A stretch of DNA of 64,000 nt from NCBI GenBank assembly GCA_900752435.1, contig CAADVD010000025.1, positions 9,025 through 73,024 on the forward strand, written 5' to 3'. The notes under the pieces were generated by a model. It had not been told where the DNA came from and did no database searches. It saw nothing but the letters and a program-made list of their open reading frames with translations. Source of the DNA: Oscillospiraceae bacterium (GTDB taxonomy: Bacteria; Bacillota; Clostridia; Oscillospirales; Ruminococcaceae). Of the stretch, positions 23,408 through 31,518 are shown in pieces; position 1 is the first letter of the stretch, and each line of letters opens with the position of its first letter. The position numbers and the translations under genes were made by a program.

Positions 23408-24805
23408 TTAGTCAATTTTAGTGATCTTGGTACCCTGACGGCTTTCCAAAACCTGATAGCCAAGTTTTGCAATTTCATCGCGGAGGGCGTCCGCTTTGGC
23501 AAAGTCTTTGTTTTTACGGGCTTCTTTGCGCTGTTCCACAAGGTCAAGCACGTTTTGCGGAATTTCCTCTTTCTTATCGTTGTACAGCAGACCGAGCACA
23601 TCAATCAATTCGTTGAACAAATCACTGGCGAAATTGACGTATTCCAAGCTGGCCATCTGGCCGCCGGAAACATTGGTGTTGATTTCACGCACCAGCTCAA
23701 ACACGGCTGAAATGCCGTCGGCAGTATTGAGGTCATCGTCCATAGCGGCAATGAAGTTTTCCTTATGTTTGAGCAGGCTTTGCTTTTGTTCCTCTGTGAA
23801 GGTGCCGCTGACCGCCTTGGTTTTCGCAAAGCTGAGTGCTTCCTTGCAGTTGTACAGGCGTTCCAGTGCGGATTTGCACTGCTCGATAATTTCCAGAGAA
23901 TAGTTAATGGGACTGCGGTAATGCGCTTGCAGCATCATGAAACGAATGGGTTCATACCCGAATTTGTTCGCCACTTCACGCGTCGTGAAGAAGTTGCCCA
24001 GCGATTTGGACATTTTCTTGTTGTCCACGTTGATGTAGCCGTTGTGCATCCAATAGTTGGCGAAGACTTTGCCGGAAGCGCATTCGCTTTGGGCAATTTC
24101 GTTTTCGTGGTGTGGGAAAATGAGGTCTTGGCCGCCGCAGTGAATGTCGATGGTTTCGCCCAGATACTTGCGGCTCATCGCGGAGCACTCGATGTGCCAG
24201 CCCGGACGGCCCTTGCCCCACGGGGATTCCCAGTAAGGCTCGCCCGGCTTTGCCGCTTTCCAAAGGGCAAAGTCCATCGGGTCTTTTTTGATGTCGCCGG
24301 TGGCAATGCGTGCACCCGCCTCCAAATCTTCAAGCGGCATATGAGAGAGCTTGCCGTAATCGCCAAACTGCTTGGTGTGGAAGTAGACATCGCCGTTTAC
24401 TTCATAGGCAAAGCCTTTGTCCACCAGCGTCTGCACGATTTCGATGATGCTGTCCATGTTTTCGGTCACTTTGGGGTGAACGGTAGCCGGACGAACGTTC
24501 AAGCCTTCGGCATCGGTTTTGTATTCCTTGATGTAGCGTTCGGAAATCTCGATGGATTCCACGCCTTCTTCGTTGGCTTTTTTGATGATTTTGTCGTCCA
24601 CATCGGTGAAGTTCTGCACAAACTTCACCTTATAGCCACGGTATTCGAGATAACGGCGCAGGGTATCAAACACAATGATGGGACGGGCGTTGCCGATGTG
24701 GATGAAGTTATAGACCGTTGGGCCGCAGGCGTACATGCGCACCTCGCCGGGTACAATGGTTTTCAGTTCCTCTTTTTCTCTGGTCAGCGTGTTATACACT
24801 TTCAT
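23408..24805 (-). CDS. cysS: Cysteinyl-tRNA synthetase
   Basis: A 465-residue class-I aminoacyl-tRNA synthetase. The HIGH-type motif is FIHIGNARP near residue 33, the KMSKS motif KKMSKSLGNF near residue 266, and the zinc ligands include the cysteine of YACGPTVYN and the C/H/H residues in GWHIECSAMS and FPHHENEIAQSE. The start at 24805 was chosen at MKVYNTLTREKEE with GGAG upstream. It overlaps cysE by 14 bp, and both are placed under the T-box leader. Confidence 0.97.
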   Translation of the reverse strand: MKVYNTLTREKEELKTIVPGEVRMYACGPTVYNFIHIGNARPIIVFDTLRRYLEYRGYKVKFVQNFTDVDDKIIKKANEEGVESIEISERYIKEYKTDAEGLNVRPATVHPKVTENMDSIIEIVQTLVDKGFAYEVNGDVYFHTKQFGDYGKLSHMPLEDLEAGARIATGDIKKDPMDFALWKAAKPGEPYWESPWGKGRPGWHIECSAMSRKYLGETIDIHCGGQDLIFPHHENEIAQSECASGKVFANYWMHNGYINVDNKKMSKSLGNFFTTREVANKFGYEPIRFMMLQAHYRSPINYSLEIIEQCKSALERLYNCKEALSFAKTKAVSGTFTEEQKQSLLKHKENFIAAMDDDLNTADGISAVFELVREINTNVSGGQMASLEYVNFASDLFNELIDVLGLLYNDKKEEIPQNVLDLVEQRKEARKNKDFAKADALRDEIAKLGYQVLESRQGTKITKID

Positions 24806-25448
24806 GACTTTGATTCTCCTTTTCCAGTTCTGCAATTCGTTTTTCGAGTTTTTCAACGGTCATTCTCAACATACACAATTCTTGGGAAACCGGATCAGGA
24901 ATATGCACCTGATCCATATCGTTGACGCGCTCACCGTTGCGTTTGACCACTCTGGCTGGTACGCCGACAGCGGTACAATTCGGCGGAATCTCTGTCAGCA
25001 CCACAGCGTTGGAGGCAATTTTGGAATTGTCGCCTACTTTAAATGGACCGAGTACCTTTGCTCCGCTTCCCACCATGACGTTGTTGCCCAGCGTAGGATG
25101 ACGTTTGCCAACGTCCTTTCCCGTACCGCCGAGCGTCACGCCCTGATACAGCGTACAATCGTCGCCAATGATGGTGGTCTCGCCGATGACTACGCCTGTA
25201 CCGTGGTCAATCATCAGACCCTTGCCGATTTGCGCGCCGGGATGAATTTCGATGCCGGTAAAAAATTTCGTCACCTGCGACACCAAACGTGCCAGAAAAA
25301 AGCAGCGGTGCACAAACAGCCAGTGCGACAGCCGATACCAAAAAACGGCGTGAAATCCCGAATACAGCAAAAAGATCTCCAGTTTATTTCTGGCCGCCGG
25401 ATCACGGGATTTGATGGCATTTAAATCATAACGTATTTTTTCAAACAT
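24792..25448 (-). CDS. cysE: Serine O-acetyltransferase
   Basis: A 218-residue cytoplasmic enzyme that forms O-acetylserine from serine and acetyl-CoA, the first step of cysteine synthesis. Hexapeptide repeats from about residue 65 (IHPGAQIGKGLMIDHGTGVVIGE) and GVTLGGTGKDVGKRHPTLG are typical of CysE. It is the first gene after a cysteine T-box and overlaps cysS, so cysteine synthesis and charging respond together to uncharged tRNA-Cys. A coiled-coil-like C-terminal tail (about 190-214) is present. Confidence 0.96.
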   Translation of the reverse strand: MFEKIRYDLNAIKSRDPAARNKLEIFLLYSGFHAVFWYRLSHWLFVHRCFFLARLVSQVTKFFTGIEIHPGAQIGKGLMIDHGTGVVIGETTIIGDDCTLYQGVTLGGTGKDVGKRHPTLGNNVMVGSGAKVLGPFKVGDNSKIASNAVVLTEIPPNCTAVGVPARVVKRNGERVNDMDQVHIPDPVSQELCMLRMTVEKLEKRIAELEKENQSHESV

Positions 25449-25480
25449 AGAACGATGTGCGTCCCCTTTCTACACAATTA

Positions 25481-25775
25481 AAAACGCCCCCGAAAAAGCA
25501 CATGCTTTTCCGAAGGCGGCACAAAACCGCGGTTCCACTTCTGTTTTTCACTCAAACCGATGTCCTTAACGCGGACGATACGAATCGAACTACGCACAAA
25601 GGAAAGCCTTTGCTTTGCCCGATTTGCTCCAAGAGGCATTTCACACCGGTACTCCGCTCGCGGATTCTTTCAGCCGATGAAATCCGCTCTCTGATAGTTT
25701 TTCGCGATGCTACTGTTCTTTTCATTGCATGTAAGCTATTCTATGTTTTGGGGTAATGGGTGGTTCTTAAATCCT
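25481..25775 (-). ncRNA. T-box leader (cysteine) upstream of cysE-cysS
   Basis: The untranslated leader runs about 325 nt from the predicted transcript start near 25773 to cysE. The T-box core AGTGGAACCGCGG is at 25527-25539. It is followed by a 16-bp terminator stem (from about 25517 to 25484) with a TTTTT tail. A long structured 5' domain precedes it, in which UGC at 25636-25638 (within AAATGCC) is the likely cysteine specifier codon, in agreement with the downstream genes. Uncharged tRNA-Cys would stabilise the antiterminator. Confidence 0.93.
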
Positions 25776-25779
25776 ATTT

Positions 25780-25808
25780 ATTATAATACATGTTTTTGGA
25801 AAAGGCAA
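25780..25808 (-). promoter_or_regulatory. Promoter of the T-box cysE-cysS transcript
   Basis: Minus-strand TTGCCT (25803-25808) and TATAAT (25780-25785) with a 17-bp spacer, directly upstream of the T-box leader. Confidence 0.75.
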
Positions 25809-25861
25809 GAGGGGACGCGAGAAATTTCTACAATTGCGCACAATGCTCCTGTACAGAAAAG

Positions 25862-25888
25862 TCCGGCAGAAGTTTCCCCTCTGCCGGA
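25862..25888 (-). terminator. Terminator after pgsA
   Basis: Stem TCCGGCAGA(AG)/(CC)TCTGCCGGA followed on the minus strand by CTTTTC, 11 bp past the pgsA stop. Confidence 0.8.
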
Positions 25889-25898
25889 TGATCAAAGC

Positions 25899-26459
25899 TT
25901 ATTTTGTCGTATTGATGCAATGCCGGTTTTTCCACAAATAATCCCAGCCGGAAATCACCGCAATTACCGCCGTAATCCACATCAACACATTACTGATCAA
26001 ATCGATGTCCCAGCCAGTCGGTGTGAACTGGTCGATGGTCTTGAGCAGTAAAATCGCCACGATGGAAAACATCTGCAAAATGGTCTTGATTTTCCCGTAA
26101 ATGCTCGCCGCAATGACCGTGCCGTCGCTTGCCGCAACCAAACGCAGGCTCGTCACCAAAAACTCACGGGCAATCACAATGATGACAACCACAGAACTGG
26201 ACAGCCCCAGTTCAATAAAGCCAATCATCGCCGCCAGTACCAATACCTTGTCCGCCAAGGGGTCAAGGAATTTTCCGAAATTCGTCACCAAATTGTATTT
26301 ACGGGCAATATTCCCATCCAAACAGTCCGTAATGGACGCCACCGCAAACACAATCAGCGCCCACAAATAGTTGTACGGAATGCTGTCCACTAACAAAAAC
26401 AACACAAAAAACGGAACCAAAATAATGCGCAGAACCGTCAATTTATTGGGTAAATTCAT
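25899..26459 (-). CDS. pgsA: CDP-diacylglycerol-glycerol-3-phosphate 3-phosphatidyltransferase
   Basis: A 186-residue membrane enzyme making phosphatidylglycerol phosphate. The CDP-alcohol phosphotransferase signature is visible as DCLDGNIARKYNLVTNFGKF followed by LDPLADK, with its aspartates at about residues 45-73. About five membrane segments and the typical opening MNLPNKLTVLRI are present. It is the last gene of the recA-recX-rimO-pgsA run, 12 bp after rimO. Confidence 0.95.
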   Translation of the reverse strand: MNLPNKLTVLRIILVPFFVLFLLVDSIPYNYLWALIVFAVASITDCLDGNIARKYNLVTNFGKFLDPLADKVLVLAAMIGFIELGLSSSVVVIIVIAREFLVTSLRLVAASDGTVIAASIYGKIKTILQMFSIVAILLLKTIDQFTPTGWDIDLISNVLMWITAVIAVISGWDYLWKNRHCINTTK

Positions 26460-26471
26460 ACATTCTATCTC

Positions 26472-27806
26472 CTATTTTACAATCTCTTCGCCTACCAAGT
26501 CGTACTCGCAGACTTCATTCACATGTACCGTGACGAAATCGCCCATCACATGGCTTTTCTGCTCGGAAGTGAAAAAAATCTTTCCATCGATATCCGGCGC
26601 ATCGGCGGCACTTCGACCAAAATAGCAGTCAGCCAGCTTGTCCACACCTTCCAGCACCACTTCAATGTCCTTGCCCAACTGTTTTTCATTGTCGGCCATC
26701 ATGATGGTCATTTGCTCCTCCATGATGAGGTCAGCGCGATGGGCACGGACTTCCTCCGGCACTTGGTTCGGCATGGCGGCGGCTCGTGTTCCTTCCTCCT
26801 CAGAGTAAGCAAAACAACCCAACCGCTCGAATTTTACTTCCTTGACAAAATCCATCAGCTCTGCAAACTGCTCCTCTGTCTCACCCGGGAAACCTGCAAT
26901 GAGCGTGGTGCGCAGGGTGATGCCCGGCACTTTGGCGCGGATTTTCTGAATCAGCGCCATGGTGTCCGCCTTGTTCATCGGGCGGTTCATGGCTTTGAGA
27001 ATCTCGTCGTTGCAGTGCTGAAGCGGCATATCGATGTAGGGCACAACTTTTTCTTCTGTGGCAATCACATCAAGCAGTTCATCGGTAATTTTGTCCGGGT
27101 AGCAATACAGCGTGCGAATCCATTTGAATCCGTCAATTTTGCACAACTCTCTCAGCAGCTTGGCCAGTGAGTAAGTACCGTACAAGTCTTCCCCATAGCG
27201 CGTGGTATCCTGCGCTACCAGAATCAACTCTTTTACGCCCTCCCCTGCCAGCCACTTGGCTTCTTCGATGACTTCCTCCATCGGACGGCTGCGGAAACGG
27301 CCGCGGATTTTCGGAATGGCGCAGTAGCTGCAACAGTTGTCACAGCCCTCGGCAATTTTCAAGTAAGCGTAGTAGGGCAACGTGGTCAAAACACGGTCGC
27401 CGCAAATGACCAAATCTTCTTTTGCCCCGTATTTCTGCACCTTTTTTCCTGCCAGCGCAGACTGCACCACATCACAGATTTTATCGTTCGAGCCGATTCC
27501 AACCACCGCATCCACTTCCGGCATTTCTTCCAGAATCTGTTCGCGGTAACGCTCCGCCAAACAGCCGGTGACGATGATGGCCTTGATTTTGCCCTCATTT
27601 TTCAAATTGATGAATTCGATGATGTTCTCAATTGCCTCTTCCTTAGCGGACTGAATAAAGCCGCAGGTGTTGACAATGACCACATCGCAGTTGCCGGTAT
27701 CGCCAACGAGCTTGTAGCCCTTGTGCTGGAGTTTGCTGAGCATCAGCTCGGCATCCACCTGATTTTTCGGACAGCCCAGCGACGCCATCCCTACTCGTAT
27801 TGCCAT
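26472..27806 (-). CDS. rimO: Ribosomal protein S12 methylthiotransferase RimO
   Basis: A 444-residue radical-SAM enzyme that methylthiolates an aspartate of ribosomal protein S12. The N-terminal UPF0004 domain has MASLGCPKNQVDAE with further cysteines in VNTCGF and VTGCLAERY; the radical-SAM motif is GCDNCCSYCAIPKIRG; a C-terminal TRAM domain ends the protein (about 375-444). The GCPKN sequence and length favour RimO over MiaB. It overlaps recX by 16 bp. Confidence 0.95.
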   Translation of the reverse strand: MAIRVGMASLGCPKNQVDAELMLSKLQHKGYKLVGDTGNCDVVIVNTCGFIQSAKEEAIENIIEFINLKNEGKIKAIIVTGCLAERYREQILEEMPEVDAVVGIGSNDKICDVVQSALAGKKVQKYGAKEDLVICGDRVLTTLPYYAYLKIAEGCDNCCSYCAIPKIRGRFRSRPMEEVIEEAKWLAGEGVKELILVAQDTTRYGEDLYGTYSLAKLLRELCKIDGFKWIRTLYCYPDKITDELLDVIATEEKVVPYIDMPLQHCNDEILKAMNRPMNKADTMALIQKIRAKVPGITLRTTLIAGFPGETEEQFAELMDFVKEVKFERLGCFAYSEEEGTRAAAMPNQVPEEVRAHRADLIMEEQMTIMMADNEKQLGKDIEVVLEGVDKLADCYFGRSAADAPDIDGKIFFTSEQKSHVMGDFVTVHVNEVCEYDLVGEEIVK

Positions 27807-28420
27807 GAATCTTCTTCCTCTTCTTCGTATTGGCTGATGACAGCCTTGATGTCTCCGTAATTGAAGCCCAAACGCGCCAGTGCGTTGATGACCTTTTGAT
27901 TGCCCTTTGGATCGCCGAGTGTACGGTAATATTTTCGTTCAATCAGCTTTGCAATCTGCTCCTCTGGGTCAACACCGCACGCTTGCAGACAATCCTCCGC
28001 CAGTTCGCGGTCAATGCCCTTATGCTTCATCTCAAAGAGACTTTTGCGGTAACTCCACATTTTTTGTTCCAGATAATAGCGCGCCAGCTTTTCCGCATAG
28101 GCCTCGTCGTCCAGCAGATGCAGTTCCACCATTTTAGCTACGGTTTTCGCCGCAATTTCCTCCGTGGTGTTCCGGCGAAGCTTATCGTACAATTCCTTTT
28201 CTGAATGGTCGCGGTAAGAAAGCAGATAAAACGCCCGCTCACGCGCCTTGCGCTCCTCTGCCTGCTGTTTCAATTCCAGCAGAAAGGATTCGTCCACCTC
28301 TTTGCCCACATACAGCCCGTTGTTCTGCAAAATTTCAAGGTCAAAAATATAGAAATACGCGCCGTCTACATCGACGGTATAGCGCGTACCGCTTTTCAGT
28401 TCAATTTTTGTGATTTTCAA
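27791..28420 (-). CDS. recX: Regulatory protein RecX
   Basis: A 209-residue all-helical protein of the RecX family, which binds RecA filaments and modulates them. Repeated three-helix units are visible (RAFYLLSYRDHSEKELYDKL and the segment with LHLLDDEAYAEKLARYYLE), and the C-terminal part contains GDPKGNQKVINALARLGF. It lies 15 bp after recA. The C-terminus ends in an acidic run (about residues 198-203) within the overlap with rimO. Confidence 0.92.
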   Translation of the reverse strand: MKITKIELKSGTRYTVDVDGAYFYIFDLEILQNNGLYVGKEVDESFLLELKQQAEERKARERAFYLLSYRDHSEKELYDKLRRNTTEEIAAKTVAKMVELHLLDDEAYAEKLARYYLEQKMWSYRKSLFEMKHKGIDRELAEDCLQACGVDPEEQIAKLIERKYYRTLGDPKGNQKVINALARLGFNYGDIKAVISQYEEEEEDSWQYE

Positions 28421-28435
28421 TGTTCAGCGTTCCAT

Positions 28436-29614
28436 TTATTCAAAATCGTCGTCGTCCGGATCGATGTCCAAGAACATGCCCTTGCTGTCCGGTGCCGGCG
28501 CTTCCGTTGGCATCGGGGCTTCTTCGGCCTCGGCTTTCGGTTCGTTGGTACGGGCCTTGGCCGCATTCTGGGAAGCAATGTCCATGGCTTCCTGCTGATG
28601 CTCGCGGATTTTCTGCGCAATTTCTTCACAAAGCGCTTCGTTCTCCTGAAGCAGAGCCTTCACCTTATCGCGTCCCTGTCCAAGACGTTCACCGTTGTAA
28701 CTGAACCATGCGCCGCTCTTCTCGATGATGTCCAAGTCAACCGCAAAGTCGATGATTTCGCCGACACGCGACACGCCCTCGCCGTACATGATGTCGAAAA
28801 TGACTTCCTTGAACGGCGGTGCTACTTTATTTTTGACAATTTTACACTTGGTCTTGTTGCCGATGATTTCACTGCCCTTTTTGATGGCTTCCCCTTTGCG
28901 CACTTCAATGCGAACGGAAGAGTAAAATTTGAGCGCGCGTCCGCCCGGTGTGGTTTCCGGATTGCCGTACATCACGCCGATTTTTTCACGCACCTGATTG
29001 ATGAAGATGGCCACGGTGTTGGACTTGGATACCGCACCGGTGAGCTTTCTCAGCGCCTGCGACATCAAACGAGCCTGCAAACCAACGTGACTGGAACCCA
29101 TTTCGCCGTCAATTTCAGCGCGGGTCACCATGGCGGCTACCGAGTCGAGTACGATCACATCAATCGCACCGGAACGAATCAGCGCTTCCATAATTTCCAG
29201 TGCCTGTTCGCCGGTATCCGGCTGGGACACCAGCAGAGAATCGATATCCACGCCCAAGGCTTTGGCATAAACCGGATCCAGTGCGTGTTCCACGTCGATG
29301 AACGCCGCTTCGCCGCCCTCTTTCTGCGCCTGTGCCACAATTTGAAGCGCGACGGTTGTTTTACCGGAGGATTCCGGCCCATAAATTTCCACGATGCGTC
29401 CGCGCGGTACGCCACCGATGCCCAGCGCCATATCCAAACCCAAACTGCCGGTGGAAATGTGCTCCACATTCATGGACTGGTTCTCGCCGAGCTTCATGAT
29501 AGCGCCCTTGCCGAATTGCTTTTCAATCTGCGAAATGGCGGTTTGCAGTGCTTTTTTCCGGTCTTCGCCGGTCACCGCAACCACCGCCGGTTTGCTTTTT
29601 GGTTTTACTGCCAT
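28436..29614 (-). CDS. recA: Recombinase RecA
   Basis: A 392-residue recombinase. Walker A is GPESSGKTT near residue 80; the conserved MAW-type region EALIRSGAIDVIVLDSVAA and loop L2 FINQVREKIGVMYGNPETTPGG are intact. The C-terminus is longer than average (about 45 extra residues) and strongly acidic, ending DPDDDDFE. It starts a recA-recX-rimO-pgsA run from its own promoter at 29673-29702. Confidence 0.98.
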   Translation of the reverse strand: MAVKPKSKPAVVAVTGEDRKKALQTAISQIEKQFGKGAIMKLGENQSMNVEHISTGSLGLDMALGIGGVPRGRIVEIYGPESSGKTTVALQIVAQAQKEGGEAAFIDVEHALDPVYAKALGVDIDSLLVSQPDTGEQALEIMEALIRSGAIDVIVLDSVAAMVTRAEIDGEMGSSHVGLQARLMSQALRKLTGAVSKSNTVAIFINQVREKIGVMYGNPETTPGGRALKFYSSVRIEVRKGEAIKKGSEIIGNKTKCKIVKNKVAPPFKEVIFDIMYGEGVSRVGEIIDFAVDLDIIEKSGAWFSYNGERLGQGRDKVKALLQENEALCEEIAQKIREHQQEAMDIASQNAAKARTNEPKAEAEEAPMPTEAPAPDSKGMFLDIDPDDDDFE

Positions 29615-29672
29615 GGTTTTCCCTCACTTTATCGATTCCAAATTCCGATTTGATTTCATTTCATTGGCCTTA

Positions 29673-29723
29673 ATTATAGCACATCCATCCTGTTCTTGGC
29701 AAGCAAAAACGAACGTTTGTTTT
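29673..29723 (-). promoter_or_regulatory. Promoter of recA with a weak LexA-box-like sequence
   Basis: Minus-strand TTGCCA (29697-29702) and TATAAT (29673-29678) are separated by 18 bp. Just upstream, at 29710-29723, the plus strand reads CGAACGTTTGTTTT, which resembles the Firmicutes LexA half-sites CGAAC-N4-GTTCG with two mismatches and overlaps the end of prmC. The promoter is supported; the LexA site is only suggestive. Confidence 0.55.
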
Positions 29724-30568
29724 TATCTAATTTTTGTTCCAGCCACTACACGCTCAATGCCGTTCAAATCGCAAATGCGCCGAACCTCTGCAAATCCGTT
29801 CTGCTCCAAGATTGCCGCGACGCGTGCCGCCTGATGAATGCCGACTTCATACGCCAGCATGCCGCCAATATTCAGCCGTTGGTTCCAGACGGCCGTGATG
29901 CGTTCGTAAAAATAAAATCCATCGTGCTCCGCAAACAGCGCCATTTCCGGCTCAAAGGAAACCTCCGTTTGAAGATGTTCCATATCTTCCGCGCTCAAGT
30001 AGGGCGGATTGGATACAATCAAGTCAAACCCCGTTTCCGCCGTCTGCGGTGCCAGTACATCGTCCACCAGCAACATCGCAGGACTTTGGTTAAGCGCCAA
30101 GTTGCGCTTGAGATAGAAAATCGCCTGCGGCGATTTTTCCAGCGCATACACGGCATTGTCCGCGCTGGATTCCTGCGCAATCGCAATGGCCAAGCAGCCG
30201 CTTCCACTGCACAAATCCAGCACACGCTGGCTGTGCTTTCCTTTCAACCATTCCAACGCGAATTCGCACAACACTTCCGTATCCGCCCTCGGAATCAGCA
30301 CACCTTCACCGACTGCAAATGGCAAGCCGAAAAATTCCCATTCGCCGACAAGATACTGAAGCGGATAACCGGTCAAACGCCGCTTTGCCGCCGTCTGCAA
30401 ACACTGCCACTCTTCCTCGGACACCTCGCGCCGGTTCTCCAGCAAATCCCGGCTGTTTACATGCAGTAAACCGCACAAAAGCTGTCGAGCCTCAAACACC
30501 GGACTCTCCAGCGAGGCCAACTGCGCAGTCAACTGACGCTGTGCATCCCGTATGAACATGGTTACCAT
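29723..30568 (-). CDS. prmC: Release factor glutamine methyltransferase PrmC
   Basis: A 281-residue SAM-dependent methyltransferase that modifies the GGQ glutamine of release factors. Motif I is VLDLCSGSGCLAIAIA near residue 117 and the catalytic motif NPPYLSAEDM lies near residue 187. An N-terminal helical domain (about 1-85) precedes the fold. The start at 30568 overlaps the end of the upstream gene by 7 bp; an ATG nine bases further in is possible. Here prmC is separated from any prfA gene. Confidence 0.93.
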   Translation of the reverse strand: MVTMFIRDAQRQLTAQLASLESPVFEARQLLCGLLHVNSRDLLENRREVSEEEWQCLQTAAKRRLTGYPLQYLVGEWEFFGLPFAVGEGVLIPRADTEVLCEFALEWLKGKHSQRVLDLCSGSGCLAIAIAQESSADNAVYALEKSPQAIFYLKRNLALNQSPAMLLVDDVLAPQTAETGFDLIVSNPPYLSAEDMEHLQTEVSFEPEMALFAEHDGFYFYERITAVWNQRLNIGGMLAYEVGIHQAARVAAILEQNGFAEVRRICDLNGIERVVAGTKIR

Positions 30569-31518
30569 CGGTCGTCTTCCAAATTCTCCGGAATGCACGG
30601 CTTCATCGCCGCAATCGCCACTTCAATCATGGAATCATCCGGTTCGTTGGTGGTCAAATGCTGCAATTGAATCCCCGGCCACGAAATAATTTTCGTAAAC
30701 CAATTGTCGTGCCGTCCGGCCAACTGAATCAGCTCAAAAGCCACGCCAACCACCACCGGCATCAGCGCCAGCTTGAGCAGGGTGCGCACCACCGGATTGC
30801 TCCAGGTCACCACACTGAACACCAAAATGCCGATAATCAGCACCAAAATCAAAAAACTCGTACCACATCGCGGATGGAAGCGAATTTGCTTGCGAACATT
30901 TTCCACGGTCAATTCCTCACCCGCTTCAAAGCAGGCAATGGTTTTGTGCTCGGCACCGTGATATTGAAACATGCGGTAGATGTCCTTCATGCGGGAAACC
31001 AACGCCAAATAGCCGACAAAAATCGCAATTTTAATCAGCCCCTCAATCAGCCCTTTCCACGCACCCAACGTCACCAGCTTGTCCAATCCCCAGACCGCCA
31101 GCGACGGCAAAAACATGAACAACCCCATCGCCAGCACCACGCCCAGCACCGCCCCGATGATAGTCACCACCTGCACCAGCTTGTCGCCGAGCTTCTCCTC
31201 CAGCCACTGTTCAAACCGGCTCGGTTCTTCGTCCTCTTCTTCCCAATCCACACCTGCTTTTTCGGCGGATTTCATCAGACAGCGGTAACCGACCACCATG
31301 CTGATCACCATGCTGAAAACGCCGCGGACAAACGGAATTTTTTTGAACCGCTTCCACTTATCATCGGGCTTCTGCGTGTCCCAAATTTCTAAGTCGATTT
31401 CGCCGTCCGGCGTGCGAATGGCCATGGCGCTTTTGTAAACGCCGCGCATCATGATGCCCTCAATCAGCGCTTGGCCGCCTATTTTACTCTTGTGATTTTC
31501 ATTTTTCTGTTTCGGCAC
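30562..31518 (-). CDS. YqhQ-like membrane protein (DUF1385)
   Basis: A 318-residue membrane protein of the YqhQ/DUF1385 family, function unknown. The family opening KSKIGGQALIEGIMMRG and the motif YHGAEHKTIACFEAGEEL are present, with four to five membrane segments between about 75 and 280. The start is taken as the GTG at 31518, which has AAAGGAG nine bases upstream and overlaps the kinase gene by 20 bp. In many Firmicutes this gene precedes prmC, as it does here. Confidence 0.9.
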   Translation of the reverse strand: MPKQKNENHKSKIGGQALIEGIMMRGVYKSAMAIRTPDGEIDLEIWDTQKPDDKWKRFKKIPFVRGVFSMVISMVVGYRCLMKSAEKAGVDWEEEDEEPSRFEQWLEEKLGDKLVQVVTIIGAVLGVVLAMGLFMFLPSLAVWGLDKLVTLGAWKGLIEGLIKIAIFVGYLALVSRMKDIYRMFQYHGAEHKTIACFEAGEELTVENVRKQIRFHPRCGTSFLILVLIIGILVFSVVTWSNPVVRTLLKLALMPVVVGVAFELIQLAGRHDNWFTKIISWPGIQLQHLTTNEPDDSMIEVAIAAMKPCIPENLEDDRW

